DNA of 64,000 bases from Dactylonectria macrodidyma (Eukaryota; Ascomycota; Sordariomycetes; Hypocreales; Nectriaceae): assembly GCA_020744425.1 (NCBI GenBank), contig JAGMUV010000005.1, forward strand, positions 806,001 through 870,000, written 5' to 3'. This document shows positions 23,563 to 35,160 of the stretch, one piece after another. The notes under the pieces were generated by a model. That model had not been told where the DNA came from and did no database searches. It was given only the letters and a program-made list of their open reading frames with translations. Within the stretch, counting starts at the first letter, position 1; every line of letters starts with the position of its first letter. Position numbers and translations under genes: made by a program.

Positions 23563-23962
23563 GTTGCGGTTGTGAACAAAACCTAACCAAGTATCGCACC
23601 GCTGACTGTTTTCCTTGTTTGGGTCCCCGGTCTGCTAGCCAAATGTCGGCTGACAAGACTGTTCGCCGCACATTTTTGAGCTTGCTCAGATTGCAAAGTT
23701 ACCAATGGGCTGGATGAACACAGTGTGGGAGTGTGGGACCACTGCAACAGAGGGCAAATATATTTGACGACCCCAACGGCCGATGAGACAAGAAGACGAC
23801 GAGTCAATGTCCAAGGAAGCAAATTTCGATGAAGAAGAAGATAAAGATGAAGTTGACGATGGTAATGATCGACATAGATAGAAGAATGCATCTACCAAAC
23901 CCCCTTGTATTTGGGAATACGGCCATGTTGGCTTGAGTCCACGAACAGCCTACCTCTAGTGT
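23563..23962. other. Convergent 3' flanks (WW protein / Pga1-like)
   Basis: 400 bp between the stop codons of two convergent genes. It should contain both 3' untranslated regions. A purine-rich GAAGAAGAAG stretch lies near 23829. No coding potential was seen. Confidence 0.6.
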
Positions 23963-24758
23963 CTAGTTTCGCTTCTTTGTTGAGGTTTCGGTGGTGATAG
24001 CAATGGACTGTAGCTTGGAGGCAATTGTACGAGCCACATACCAGGCGACCAGGCTCACAAGTACGAGGTATCCAATGGTGGGTAGGAGAGAACGAGGAAC
24101 CGCATTATACAAGTATGGGTCCAGAATGAGATCAACCAGAACTGGAGGGGGTTTCTGCATGAGGACTGCATCGTCGGTGAAGTAGTCGGCATATGCTCGT
24201 ACTTGGAGCAGGAGGACTGAGGATTCGCGCTCTTTCTGTCCCCCTGGAGATGGCTCTCGACTACTATTTGAGTTAGTAGGGAGATGTGAGTTGGCGTACT
24301 CCGCCAGTGACTGGATGAGCTCCGGCGAATCCCAGACGGCGTCTGGTTCGTAGACTTCTAAAGCAAAACTAGTCGGTTGCTTCAGGGTTGTGTGAAATTA
24401 GCTCTTCCACTTTGAAGTCCGCTATTCATAACATTTGAAGACTTACAATGGCAGTCCAACAAACGCGGATTTCGTAGCGTTGACCAGGAGTAAGATCTTC
24501 CAACAGCAACCAAGTAACAGCCCCAGTAGAAGCGTCCTCGGCCTCTGCAGGAAAAACTCGACTCAGATTGGCCCGAATGGACCAGGCCATGGGAGTGAGG
24601 ACATGAAGGTTGAGATCGTCAAGAGAAGGCTTGCTCAGGGGTATGCTGACAGAGTCTGGGGCAACGAAGATGGCCTTTTCGGTATTTGCGACCACAGACT
24701 GAACCGTGGCAAAGAGAAGAGCCACAATGGGCATAAGAGATGGGAAGTCGATGAGCAT
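23963..24758 (-). CDS. Pga1-like ER protein (GPI mannosyltransferase II co-factor family), with an apparent frame break
   Basis: Exon 1 is 24758-24447: a signal peptide (MLIDFPSLMPIVALLFATVQ), then TEKAIFVAPDS and the family-like motif TPGQRYEIRVCW. A GTAAGT donor follows. Exon 2 starts at 24380 with QPTSFA, completing the CW-x-A-x-QPT pattern I associate with this family, and continues LEVYEPDAVWDSPELIQSLA to the stop at 23963. These two parts of exon 2 are in different frames: the run of four A on the plus strand at 24360-24363 (T on the coding strand) has one base too many. Residues near the C-terminus (LLPTIGYLVLVSLVAWYVA) form one membrane segment, giving a type I ER topology. Family knowledge: Pga1 works with Gpi18 in adding the second mannose of GPI anchors. 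Family assignment is from memory of motifs and is moderately sure. Confidence 0.55.
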
Positions 24759-26656
24759 GATTGATGGGGGGTGCGGATGTGCGGATGTAGCTGCTTTGTA
24801 AAGCGTCAATAGCAAGTGACGTTGAAGTTGCAGTCCCAAGGTACTTTGGTACCTAGAGCAATGTGGCGGATGTGGGGGTGGAAGTGTGGCGGCTGACACC
24901 GGAGGATGAGGCTTGTGTCTCATGCCAGGGGCAACCAAGAATGAGGAGCTTGGGGCAATTGCACATTTGACGGCTGCCTGTAACCATGCCAGGATCGGAT
25001 TACGCACGATTGGGCACCCTGTCAATAGAACACGGACTTTGCACTGTTCAGCAACAGACCCATATCCCAGACCACAACCTAAAAGGTTGGCGGAAGTAAT
25101 GACGATAGTGGCACGGGAAGACGGTTGGGTGGACCATGAAATATTGGGTGACTTTGGGCACAAGCTTGACAAGTAGCTTGGGCTCATTCCAAACCAGCCA
25201 AAGAATGGTCCCTACCACGAACCCGAAATCTTGGGGCCACTCCCGGCACCACCAGTCTCCAGACGGCCAAGGCGGCGAGACGGAAAAGGGAACGACGGGA
25301 ACGGGTACGTACATTTGCAGCACACAGGGGTTGGAGAGACGGATAGGCGGTGGAAATGTGGGCATGGTTTGGACGACCAGCGGCTGTGAGAGGACGGCTC
25401 GGGCCAGGGTGAGGTTTTAGTAACTGGCCATTTGTCGCTATGTGGGTAGCAAGAAGGGTTTTGAGGAGCGGACGGGAAGCCATGGCTTGGCTTGATGAAC
25501 TCCATCCCGGTCGAGGGAGCGTAGGTTTGGTTCGGTTTTGTATCAACACGGGGGATGACAGCCTTGCTTTTCTTTTCGTGCGTATTAAACGGGGCGTGTT
25601 CGGACCTACAAAGTAGATCCGTATAGTCATTTTGCAGAGACAGAGGGAAGCGAAGTGAGTGTCCGGGCTAGATGGGGTCTACCAAATAGGCACCGACGTT
25701 TGGAAAGAATCTCGGCTGTACGAGACGAGGTGGTAGCACACAATTAGGAAGTAGTCCGCCCGTACCTATTTCTACTTATCTCAGTGTGCGTTCTGTGCAC
25801 AATTCAGGGTACAGAAAGGCAATCTGATGTGGATGAATGAACATATCTTCGACTGCTACCTTACCTACCTATGTACGAAGTACGTAGCTACATTACCCAT
25901 CATCTGCTGAGGGTAGTGATGACGGAAGCCTGATGAGAGAGTCGTCTGATAAACATGGACCCATGGATCATGGATCTTCACCAAAAGGGTTGGAGTGAGG
26001 AGTTGGAGCCAAGGCCCGGACCCGGCCATAATTTGCGGACGGGCTGCGATGGCAGCTGCTTGTTGGCTGGAGCGGTGAAGCGTGTAGGCGGGTGGGAGCC
26101 ACTTCGGCTTTTGGGGAGCGACGGCCAGGGGGGAACTGCTGGGTGCCACCGGTACCATTGAATGATTGGGACCACTGAGAGCCAGTGGCAGCCCGCTAGA
26201 GCCATCAGGGACTCCAGCGGGTCGCCAGCAACAACAACGCAACAAGCCCTGGAGTACGTAGCTTTTTTAGGTGGTCGGCCAGCACTTTCAGTGGCCACTG
26301 CTCACTGGCCAGCAGTGTTATGGCCATCAGAACTGTCCGTGAGCACCGGCCAGCAGGGCACGAGCCAGAACGCGCTTACCTCTTCCAGTCACCCAGACAC
26401 GCCTCGAAATCAACAAATCCCAGGTCGGGCAAGCCTCCCCTGTCTGCCAAATTTCCCCCACCTATTTTCTCCCCCCATCGCCAAACCAAACTGCACGTCT
26501 TTGTCTTCGCTCTCATCCTCCCGAGTCTCCGTTCGTAAAAGCCTTGCCTGGCCTGTCTTGCCGCCTGTCTTTTTGCTGAGCTTGCTTGTGAAACTCACTT
26601 CCTCTCACACTTTCCAACCCGCTTAATCCTCTTCATACGTCTCCTTGCCCGCCAAC
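24759..26656. other. Intergenic: divergent region, Pga1-like gene / alpha-tubulin
   Basis: About 1.9 kb between divergent start codons. Several overlapping minus-strand frames (25048-25365, 25184-25630, 25212-25505) lie here; one includes a hydrophobic stretch (GFVVGTILWLVW) but none shows a family match or a clear exon chain. TACCTA/TAGGTA runs cluster near 25760-25890. The last 200 bp before alpha-tubulin are C/T-rich, as for its leader. Confidence 0.5.
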
Positions 26657-28398
26657 ATGCGTGAGGTCATTAGCATCAACGGTGAGCTTCCTCCGATACC
26701 GACACGCGTTCTTCACCGCATCCTGCTGCTCTGGTCATGCGTGGTATGCTAACTCACGACTCTAGTCGGCCAGGCCGGTTGCCAGATCGCCAACTCCTGC
26801 TGGGAGGTATGTATCTTGCTCGACACTGATCCTTTTTCGAGGCTGTATCGCTAACATCTCCCCTACAGCTGTACTGCCTTGAGCACGGTATCCAGGTACA
26901 CAAACACTCCTTTGTTGACAACACCATATCTCGCCCCATACTGACCGACGACTCTCAACCTATAGCCTGATGGCTACCTCACTGAGGAGCGCAAGCAGCA
27001 GGACCCCGATCAGGGCTTCAGCACATTTTTCTCCGAGACTGGTATGATTTGACGTCGTCCCTGACGGCTCTGGAACCCCTCATTAACCACCCCTGATTTC
27101 TAGGCCAGGGCAAGTATGTCCCCCGTGCCATCTACTGCGATCTCGAGCCCAACGTCGTTGACGAGGTCCGAACTGGCCCCTACCGAAACCTCTTCCACCC
27201 CGAGATGATGATCACCGGCAAGGAGGATGCTTCCAACAACTACGCTCGTGGCCACTACACCGTCGGCAAGGAGCTCATCGATGGCGTCCTTGACAAGATC
27301 CGCCGCGTTGCCGACAACTGCGTTGGCCTCCAGGGCTTCCTCGTCTTCCACTCCTTCGGTGGTGGTACCGGTTCCGGTTTCGGTGCTCTCCTGATGGAGC
27401 GTCTCTCCGTCGACTACGGCAAGAAGAGCAAGCTGGAGTTCTGTGTCTACCCTGCTCCCCAGACCGCCACCTCCGTCGTCGAGCCCTACAACTCCATCCT
27501 CACCACCCACACCACCCTCGAGCACTCCGACTGCTCCTTCATGGTCGACAACGAGGCCATCTACGACATCTGCCGCCGTAACCTCGGTCTCGAGCGACCC
27601 AACTACGAGAACCTGAACCGCCTGATTGCCCAGGGTATGATTTGATATGTCTGAATACGTGAGAGGAAGCTGTATGCTGACAAACCCTTAGTTGTTTCTT
27701 CCATCACCGCCTCGCTCCGCTTCGATGGTTCCCTCAACGTTGATCTGAACGAGTTCCAGACCAACCTGGTCCCCTACCCCCGAATCCACTTCCCTCTGGT
27801 TGCCTACGCCCCTGTCATCTCGGCTGCCAAGGCTGCTCACGAGGCCAACTCCGTCCAGGAGATGACCATGTCTTGCTTCGAGCCCAACAACCAGATGGTC
27901 AAGTGTGACCCCCGCCACGGCAAGTACATGGCTACTTGCCTGCTGTACCGCGGTGATGTCGTTCCCAACGACGCCCACGGTGCTGTCGCTACCCTCAAGA
28001 CCAAGCGCACCATCCAGTTCGTCGACTGGTGCCCCACTGGTTTTAAGCTTGGTATCTGCTACCAGGCTCCCGAGAACGTCCCCAATGGTGATCTCGCCAA
28101 GGTCAGCCGTGCTGTGTAAGTCGAGACGTCACCTTTTTGAAGCTAAGTTACGTGTCTAACATCAGTATGTAGCTGCATGCTTTCCAACACCACCGCCATT
28201 GCCGAGGCCTGGTCTTCCCTGTCCGCCAAGTTCGATCTTATGCACTCCAAGCGTGCCTTCGTCCACTGGTATGTCGGTGAGGGTATGGAGGAGGGTGAGT
28301 TCTCGGAGGCCCGTGAGGATCTGGCTGCTCTTGAGCGCGATTACGAGGAGGTTGCCACCGACTCGATGGGCGATGAGGAGCTCGAGGCCGAGTACTAG
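26657..28398 (+). CDS. tubA: Alpha-tubulin
   Basis: Seven exons, 26657-26681, 26766-26806, 26869-26895, 26966-27041, 27104-27634, 27692-28115 and 28173-28398, give exactly 449 residues. The N-terminus [20 protein letters not shown] is alpha-type (beta starts MREI). The GTP-binding signature GGGTGSG is present, as is the Glu in [14 protein letters not shown] that completes GTP hydrolysis on the neighbouring beta subunit. Position 40 is Arg, so the Lys40 acetylation site of animals is absent. The protein ends in acidic residues and a terminal Tyr (EELEAEY). Family knowledge: it dimerises with beta-tubulin to form microtubules. The clustering of four small exons at the 5' end is typical of fungal tubulin genes. 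Many filamentous fungi have a second alpha-tubulin gene; none is in this window. Confidence 0.97.
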
Positions 28399-28907
28399 AC
28401 GGCTAGAGTATGGAAAGACTGGATTACCGTTCTGCTATCGGTTTTAGCCTACTCTCACTGATAGAGAAGGTGTATTTTCTATTTTAAAGGTCCCCAGCCA
28501 AAACGAGTTTTTAATGTCAAAAGAGACCAAATCTGTAGATGGTACAAACATGTGTCTGTCTATTATGCACATGTTTACAGTGAGTAATCTAGTAATTTAG
28601 TTTTGAGTTGGAACCCATGTGTATGTGCAATAAAAATGGTTACATCGACGACTGTAGTCACGAGCTAACTGTACTGTGCCCAAGGTGTCTGATAAAGTTG
28701 CGGGGTGTGAACGATGAAAGGAACGATTGGCTGGCCAGTAATTGCTCTTGACCGACCTGAGCTCGGCCCAATGATTGAAGCGGCCGACAATCCGCGGTTG
28801 ACGTCGGCCTCCCCCAAGCCATAACCGTCCCCTCCCACTCTCCTCCTCGTTGGCATTGAAATTGACAAACTCGAGTCAATCAACGCTGAACAAGCATCAT
28901 ATCAATC
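28399..28907. other. Intergenic: alpha-tubulin 3' flank and HMG-CoA lyase promoter
   Basis: About 500 bp between two plus-strand genes. The first half is A/T-rich with AATAAAA at 28629-28635, a plausible polyadenylation signal for the tubulin transcript. The second half holds the short lyase promoter. No gene was seen. Confidence 0.55.
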
Positions 28908-30085
28908 ATGAGTCTTCTTCGCTCTGGAATTTGCAGAGCTTGTCGGCGCTCGCAGCTTCGTTTGCAGCGCGGCTTTGCGACGGCTGGTGCGTCGTATGAC
29001 AACCGTGTCAAGCTGGTTGAGGTCGGACCCCGAGACGGCCTTCAGAATGAGAAGAAGACGATCCCGCTAGCGACCAAGATTGAATTGATCGAGCGATTGG
29101 CCCGGACTGGTCTTTCGACAATTGAAGCCGGATCATTTGTGTCGCCGAAATGGGTTCCTCAGGTTTGTCTGCCGTTGCTGCAGCTTATTCTGCATTTCTG
29201 TCTGGCTAACCGGTTGTCGACCAGATGGCCAACTCCAGCGAGATCCTTGAGCACATACTTCAGCAGAAAGTCTCATCTCAGGTTCCAGTCTCATATTCCT
29301 TCCTGGCCCCCAACGTGAAAGGTCTACAGAACGCCGCGAAGCTTTTGAGCGAGAACCCCAGCGCCTTTGCGACACAGCTGAACCCTGCGAACGAAGCCGA
29401 GGCAGTATCGAAGCCGTCCGTCGAGGTCGCCGTATTTGCAGCAGCTACCGAGAGCTTTTCTCAAAAGAACCTCAACTGCGACATTCAGACATCACTAGAT
29501 CGTTTCAAACAAGTGATACAAGAATCCAAGGCGCTTGGGCTCCGCGTTCGTGCTTACGTCTCGGTCGTGCTGGGATGTCCCTTTGAAGGATTCGATGTAG
29601 ACCCTCACAAGGTGGCCGAGATTGCAACAGATTTATTGGAATCTGGCGCGGACGAGATCTCGCTGGGCGATACAACGGGCATGGGCACAGCGCCCCGGAC
29701 CAGCGCATTGCTCAAGTGCATGGCTTCGGCAGGCATCAGGTCGGAGGACATCGCGATGCATTTCCACGATACGTACGGCCAGGCACTGGTCAACACAGCT
29801 GTCTCACTCGAGCACGGAATCAGGACGTTTGATAGCAGCGTGGGCGGGTTGGGAGGATGTCCCTACAGCCCTGGGGCGACGGGCAACGTGGCCACGGAGA
29901 ATATGGTCTATTTCCTGGAGACGTTGGGAATGAGCACCGGCGTCAACCTGGATGAAGTGACGGACATTGGGGCGTGGATCACGAAGGAGTTGGGCAAGGG
30001 AAATGAGAGCTCCGTAGGCAAGGCCGTGCTGGGAGCTCGAGCTCGAGCTACAGCGGAGGCAGCGGAGGCAGCTCGAGCTGCTTAG
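28908..30085 (+). CDS. Hydroxymethylglutaryl-CoA lyase, mitochondrial
   Basis: Two exons, 28908-29162 and 29225-30085, give 371 residues. The first 25 residues ([20 protein letters not shown]) form a mitochondrial presequence. Family knowledge: the enzyme splits HMG-CoA to acetyl-CoA and acetoacetate, the last step of leucine breakdown. Seen residues: [10 protein letters not shown] with Arg42 and Asp43 for substrate and metal, [10 protein letters not shown] with the two metal-binding His, and [19 protein letters not shown] with the catalytic Cys of the glycine-rich lid loop. The HMGL-like TIM barrel is complete. The C-terminus is an Ala/Arg-rich tail ([16 protein letters not shown]) without a peroxisomal SKL signal. 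Confidence 0.93.
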
Positions 30086-30552
30086 GGGAGCTCTTGTAGA
30101 GTCCCATTGTGCATTGAACGTTGATGCAACCCCCGTAATAAGTATGTAAAACTACAAAAAAAACATTCACAATCGTTGAGGCAGCTAAGATAACCAAGCA
30201 ACACTTATTCTTGCTATGGACGCTCGCCTGGGCCATCACGGAGGCTGGAATAGAGGGGTATCTTCAGTCATGTGATGTCACTGTAGGGGAGCAAAATGAC
30301 GGAAGAACTGGTGTTGCGTAAGGTAACGTATTCCGCAGCGCCAAGTTTATCGGCCGTGCGTCCTTGGGCTCGGCGCAGGGCTCCACCTTGGTGAGGCAAG
30401 CTCAACCTCCTCCAACCTCATCCCAGCTCGTGGCGCCCTCCCGTTTCCCCATCACCACCAGCTCCCTCCTTCAACCCGCCATTCTCGCCGCCTCCTCATC
30501 TCGTCCGCCCTTCCGTTTCCGTTCCTCCTCGTCTCCTCCCTTACCGCCCGCC
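30086..30552. other. Intergenic: HMG-CoA lyase 3' flank and V-ATPase B promoter
   Basis: About 470 bp between two plus-strand genes. The last 180 bp are C/T-rich leader. The frame of V-ATPase B stays open upstream of its ATG to about 30364 but has no ATG there, so the start at 30553 stands. Confidence 0.6.
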
Positions 30553-32419
30553 ATGTCGGACCCTCGCGACTCATCGTCGTACTCCGTCGTCCCGCGGATT
30601 CGGTACAATACCGTCGGCGGCGTCAACGGTCCGCTGGTCATCGTCGAGAATGTGAGGACGCCCCTGCCGGCCGCCTCGCCGCCATAATGTCATCGCCGGT
30701 CTAACATTGACAGGTCAAATACCCCCGATACAATGAGATCGTAACCCTCACTCTCGCCGATGGCACGCAGCGATCTGGTCAGGTCCTTGAAGCTCGAGGT
30801 AAGTACCGATTCCCCAGGTCGGCCCCCTAGTTGAGGTGTATGAGGCATGCTGACCGCGAAGCATAGGTGACCGAGCCGTCGTACAGGTATTTGACAACGA
30901 TATATTCCGTTATCGACAACGATTGACGATCCCGCCGTAGGTTTTCGAAGGTACTCCTGGTATCGATGTCAAGAAGGTAGGCAGCCACGGTTGGCGCATG
31001 AAAGTGAGAACATTTGGCTGAGACAGAGACAGACCAAAGTCGAGTTCACCGGCCAGAGCTTGAAGCTTGGTGTATCCGAGGACATGCTTGGTCGTATCTT
31101 CGATGGTTCCGGACGAGCTATCGACAAGGGCCCTAAGGTTCTGGCTGAGGACTATCTTGACATCAACGGTAGCCCCATCAACCCTTTCTCTCGTGTAAGC
31201 TCCTTCACCCGGTCGCCTAGCTTGGCAATTCCGTTCTCTAACGATCGCAGGAATACCCCGAGGAGATGATCTCCACCGGTATCTCCGCCATCGACACCAT
31301 GAACTCGATTGCCCGAGGACAGAAGATCCCCATCTTCTCCGCCGCCGGTCTCCCCCACAACGAAATCGCCGCTCAGATCTGTCGACAGGCTGGTTTGGTC
31401 CAGAAGCAGGGTATCACCAACAAGGGCGTCCACGACGGCCACGAGGAGAACTTCTCCATCGTCTTCGGTGCCATGGGTGTCAACCTGGAAACCGCTCGTT
31501 TCTTCACCCGCGACTTCGAGGAGAACGGCAGCTTGGAGCGTACCACCCTCTTCCTTAACCTTGCCAACGACCCTACGTGCGTGCACCCGACCTGGATTTA
31601 TGTGATGCGAATGACTGACCATGGCACAGTATTGAGCGTATCATTACTCCCCGTCTCGCCCTTACCACGGCCGAATACTACGCCTACCAGCTCGAGAAGC
31701 ACGTCCTGGTTATTCTTACCGACCTTTCGGCTTACTGTGATGCCCTGCGAGAGGTTTCCGCCGCCCGAGAAGAAGTCCCCGGTCGACGTGGTTTCCCCGG
31801 TTACATGTACACTGATTTGTCGACTATCTACGAACGAGCTGGACGTGTCGAGGGCCGCAACGGATCCATCACCCAAATCCCCATTCTCACCATGCCCAAC
31901 GATGACATCACTCACCCCATTCCCGATTTGACTGGTTACATCACGGAGGGACAGATCTTCATCGACCGTGCCCTGTACAACCGTGGTATCTACCCGCCCA
32001 TCAACGTCTTGCCGTCGCTGTCCCGTCTCATGAAGTCTGCCATTGGTGAGGGTATGACCCGCAAGGATCACGGTGATGTGTCCAACCAGCTGTACGCCAA
32101 GTATGCCATCGGTCGTGACGCCGCTGCCATGAAGGCTGTCGTCGGTGAGGAGGCTCTATCAGCCGAGGATAAGCTGTCGCTGGAGTTCCTGGAGAAGTTT
32201 GAACGCCAGTTCATCGCCCAGGGCGCGTACGAGTCGCGAAGCATCTACGAGTCCCTGGACCTCGCCTGGTCTCTGCTCCGAATCTACCCCAAGGAGCTGC
32301 TCAACCGTGTTCCTGCCAAGGTGCTCAACGAGTTCTACCAGCGCGCTGCCAAGGAGACTAAGGCCAAGGGCAAGGCGCGCGCAGAGCAGCAACAGGAGGA
32401 GAACTTGATCGATGCCTAG
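30553..32419 (+). CDS. VMA2: V-type proton ATPase subunit B (non-catalytic)
   Basis: Seven exons, 30553-30651, 30714-30798, 30867-30886, 30941-30976, 31033-31194, 31251-31576 and 31630-32419, give 505 residues. The start reads [20 protein letters not shown], close to fungal orthologues. Landmarks: the beta-barrel domain (residues 15-90), [20 protein letters not shown] in place of a catalytic P-loop, and the ATPase signature [17 protein letters not shown]. Family knowledge: B alternates with subunit A in the V1 head and contributes regulatory nucleotide sites; the enzyme acidifies the vacuole and Golgi. The tail is Lys/Glu/Gln-rich, ending EENLIDA. Exons 3 and 4 are only 20 and 36 bases, but both joins keep phase and give the conserved [19 protein letters not shown]. 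Confidence 0.95.
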
Positions 32420-32918
32420 ACTGACAAAGTTGTTGGCGTTGCGATAGATACGGTATAATAGGGGCGCGCGCAGAAGGAGGATTCGTCAAGAAGGCACTGA
32501 TTGCAATGATTGTTTACATGTTGAAGGGTTCGTTCGTGATGGGGAGGCAGGTTGTCGGGACCAGCTGCAGCACAAGATAAAGCCTTGGCGTGCACATAGG
32601 AAGTCGAGTTAATGCCATTCAATTCCCGCCAGAGAAAGGTCGACATGCTTGATTCATGCTGCTAAAGTGCCTGACTTACATGACTTACAGAAGAGGCTTC
32701 ATCATCATGGGTTTGCTTTTTAAGGGCCAATGATGACGTTGGTTTTAAAGCGGGCCGCACAGTGGGGCACACTCGACTCACACATGGCCGCCCAACTTTT
32801 CTATATCGAAGAGGCGCCAGCTTAATAAATGCGAGAGAAAAAGTCTATAGACTGATGCTCGGGAAACATACAACGCCGAGGCCTTGGATTCAAACAGCAC
32901 TAATATTCGGACTTCACC
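32420..32918. other. Intergenic: V-ATPase B 3' flank and DPH1 promoter
   Basis: About 500 bp between two plus-strand genes. It should hold the V-ATPase 3' untranslated region and a short DPH1 promoter. A TTTTTAAGGGCC stretch lies near 32718. No coding or RNA gene was recognised. Confidence 0.55.
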
Positions 32919-34379
32919 ATGGAGGAGGACAGACTCCAGACTGACATTGGCCTAGCGGCCGACATCGAGGAAGCCCAGCTGATGACTCAGGCGAGCAACC
33001 CCGCCACTGATACACAGACAGCACAGAACGGAGAGACACCACCGAAGCAACCGAAGAAGCGGTTTGTGGGAAGAAGGGCAGCGGCAGAGACAGCAGCGAA
33101 GAATGGAGGCACGGGTGAGAGCGGTGCAGTTCAAAGTACGTCCCTGAGAGATGCAGCCAGTTAGCTTATGAAAGTGCGACTGTGAGCGGTTGTGAGTGAG
33201 AGGATCTAAGCTCATTTATATCTAGCTGCCAAACCTCGGCGAGCACCCAGACTCTTGAATCAGGTCCCAAAGGAGATTCTCGAAGACCCAAACCTCAAGG
33301 CCGCTATTGCGCTGCTACCTGCCAACTACAGCTTCGAGATCCCCAAGACGATCCATCGCATCCGGACTTCAGGGGCCAAGAGAGTCGCCCTCCAGATGCC
33401 CGAGGGCTTGCTCCTATTTGCGACGACGGTCTCTGACATCCTCACTCAGTTCTGCCCGGGCATTGAGACGCTCATCATGGGTGACGTCACGTACGGCGCC
33501 TGCTGCATCGACGATTACACGGCTCGGGCTCTTGGCTGCGACCTGCTTGTGCATTACGCGCACAGCTGCCTGATCCCCGTGGATGTGACCAAGATCAAGA
33601 CGCTGTACGTGTTTGTCGACATCAGCATCGACGCCTCGCACCTCCTCGCCTCGCTGGAGCGCAACTTTGCCAGCGGCAAGACCATTGCCGTCGTGGGCAC
33701 GATTCAGTTCAACGCCACGATCCACGGCGTGCGGAGCAGCCTCGAGCGCGCGGGATTCCGGGTTCTCTCACCGCAGATCGCGCCGCTCAGCAAGGGCGAG
33801 ATCCTCGGCTGCACGTCGCCGCGGCTCCAGGACGAGGACCAAGTCGACCTGATCCTATACCTCGGTGACGGGCGCTTTCACCTAGAGAGCATTATGATCC
33901 ACAACCCGTCGATCCCGGCGTACCGCTACGACCCGTACTCGCGCAAGCTGACGCGCGAGACGTACGGCCACGACGAGATGCAGTCGCTCCGGCGCAGCGC
34001 CATCCGCACGGCCAAGACGGCGCGGAAATGGGGCTTGATTCTCGGGGCGCTGGGCCGGCAGGGCAACCCGCATACCATGGGACTCATCGAGAAGCGGCTG
34101 AAGGAGCGCGGTATCCCCTTTGTAAACCTGTTGCTCAGCGAAATCTTCCCGGGCAAGCTGGCGCTCATGGCCGACGTCGAGTGCTGGGTGCAAGTGGCCT
34201 GCCCGCGGCTGAGCATCGACTGGGGCTACGCGTTCCCCCGGCCGCTGCTGACGCCGTACGAGGCGCTCGTCGCCCTTGAGGTCAGGGAGGACTGGGGCAA
34301 GGGCGTGTATCCCATGGACTACTACGGCAAGGATGGCCTGGGGAGGACGAAGCCCGTCGACGTGGGGGTATCGGGATGA
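32919..34379 (+). CDS. DPH1: Diphthamide biosynthesis protein 1 (3-amino-3-carboxypropyl transferase subunit)
   Basis: Two exons, 32919-33135 and 33226-34379, give 456 residues. The N-terminal 75 residues are polar and disordered, then the Dph1/Dph2 fold begins at [16 protein letters not shown]. The three Cys groups that bind the 4Fe-4S cluster in this radical enzyme are seen: YGACCIDDY (about residue 165), [11 protein letters not shown], and [16 protein letters not shown]. Family knowledge: with Dph2 it transfers the aminocarboxypropyl group of SAM to the His of translation elongation factor 2, the first step of diphthamide formation, in the cytosol. The C-terminal [10 protein letters not shown] segment is typical of Dph1. 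Third codon positions are markedly GC-rich compared with the N-terminal exon. Confidence 0.93.
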
Positions 34380-34692
34380 GGCAGTCGATAGATGAAAGAA
34401 ATTAAAAATCAAAAACACAAAACTGAAGTTGATTAGACTTGGTCCGACACGGCATGGTTTTGGCAAGTTCGGTGGTGGTCCCTGATGATTGACACTCCCA
34501 AGGGGTACCCACGGAATTATTGGGACGCCTTCACGTAGATGACTACCTCTCAACGGCGCACTACAACCTTGGTAATCTTGGACCAAACTTTGATTTGTGT
34601 AATCATCTTTTGTGAATTGGTTGTTTCTTCATGCTGGTGAATCTTAGCAACTGTCGCCCATTGAACATCGCCACCTGATCTCGAGGGAACTC
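34380..34692. other. Convergent 3' flanks (DPH1 / GGCT-like)
   Basis: About 310 bp between convergent genes. An A-rich stretch just after DPH1 (ATTAAAAATCAAAAAC near 34400) may carry its polyadenylation signal. No gene was seen. Confidence 0.55.
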
Positions 34693-35160
34693 TTACTCCT
34701 CCCCGACAAGCTCCACTCCATCGAAGAGGTCAGTCCAATCATCTAGTCTTTTCAGAAATAAAGGTTTCTAGTTCCCAGAGCTCGGGCAACAAGGCTTCTG
34801 AATCTCCATTCCAGACATACATGTCTGCCTCCACAGCATCTCCAGTCTCCAGAATGGCCGTCACGGGTGTCGCCTTGTATGATTCGCCTTCAAAATCATC
34901 TAGCTTTTTGCGTTGGGAGATGGTTTCGAGGTTAAGCAGATACCCATCGACGCGGGAGTCATTGCTATGTTTAACAACTGCTGGGTAGTCGCAATGGCGT
35001 AGCGAGAATCGTGCATATATCCATAGACCTTGGCTTGAGAGGTGAGAGCAACCACGGCCTCGGTGTTGGAAGAGTCACCCGTCAAAGCCCAGGCAAGAAG
35101 GGGCAGAGCACGCAGAGTGCCGTAGACGAAGAGCAGCCTTGGTTTCGATGTGTCGGACAT
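34693..35160 (-). pseudogene. Gamma-glutamylcyclotransferase/AIG2-like gene with two frame breaks
   Basis: The start at 35160 reads MSDTSKPRLLFVYGTLRALP, with the family's YGTLR substrate loop, and continues to SQAKVYGY. The frame then closes, but the family sequence resumes two bases on as ARFSLRHCDYPAVVKHSNDS and DGYLLNLETISQRKKLDDFE, with the catalytic-type Glu in DDFEGESYK. The break is at the TATATA run 35015-35020. The second frame stops at 34739-34741, while a third, shifted one base at the T run 34749-34752, gives RLDDWTDLFDGVELVGEE and TAA at 34693-34695, the usual end of this fungal family. No GT-AG intron explains either shift. Family knowledge: such proteins cleave gamma-glutamyl compounds. 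Either a decaying gene or two sequence errors. Confidence 0.65.

Noticed and set aside
25048..25630. Three overlapping minus-strand frames, one with a hydrophobic stretch
   Set aside because: The frames compete for the same DNA. The hydrophobic segment GFVVGTILWLVW is suggestive, but I could not build a consistent gene around it.
27100..27525. 141-codon minus-strand frame in alpha-tubulin
   Set aside because: Antisense shadow of a highly conserved exon.
30364..30552. N-terminal extension of V-ATPase subunit B
   Set aside because: The frame is open but begins at TTG with no ATG, and the family N-terminus [13 protein letters not shown] fits the ATG at 30553.
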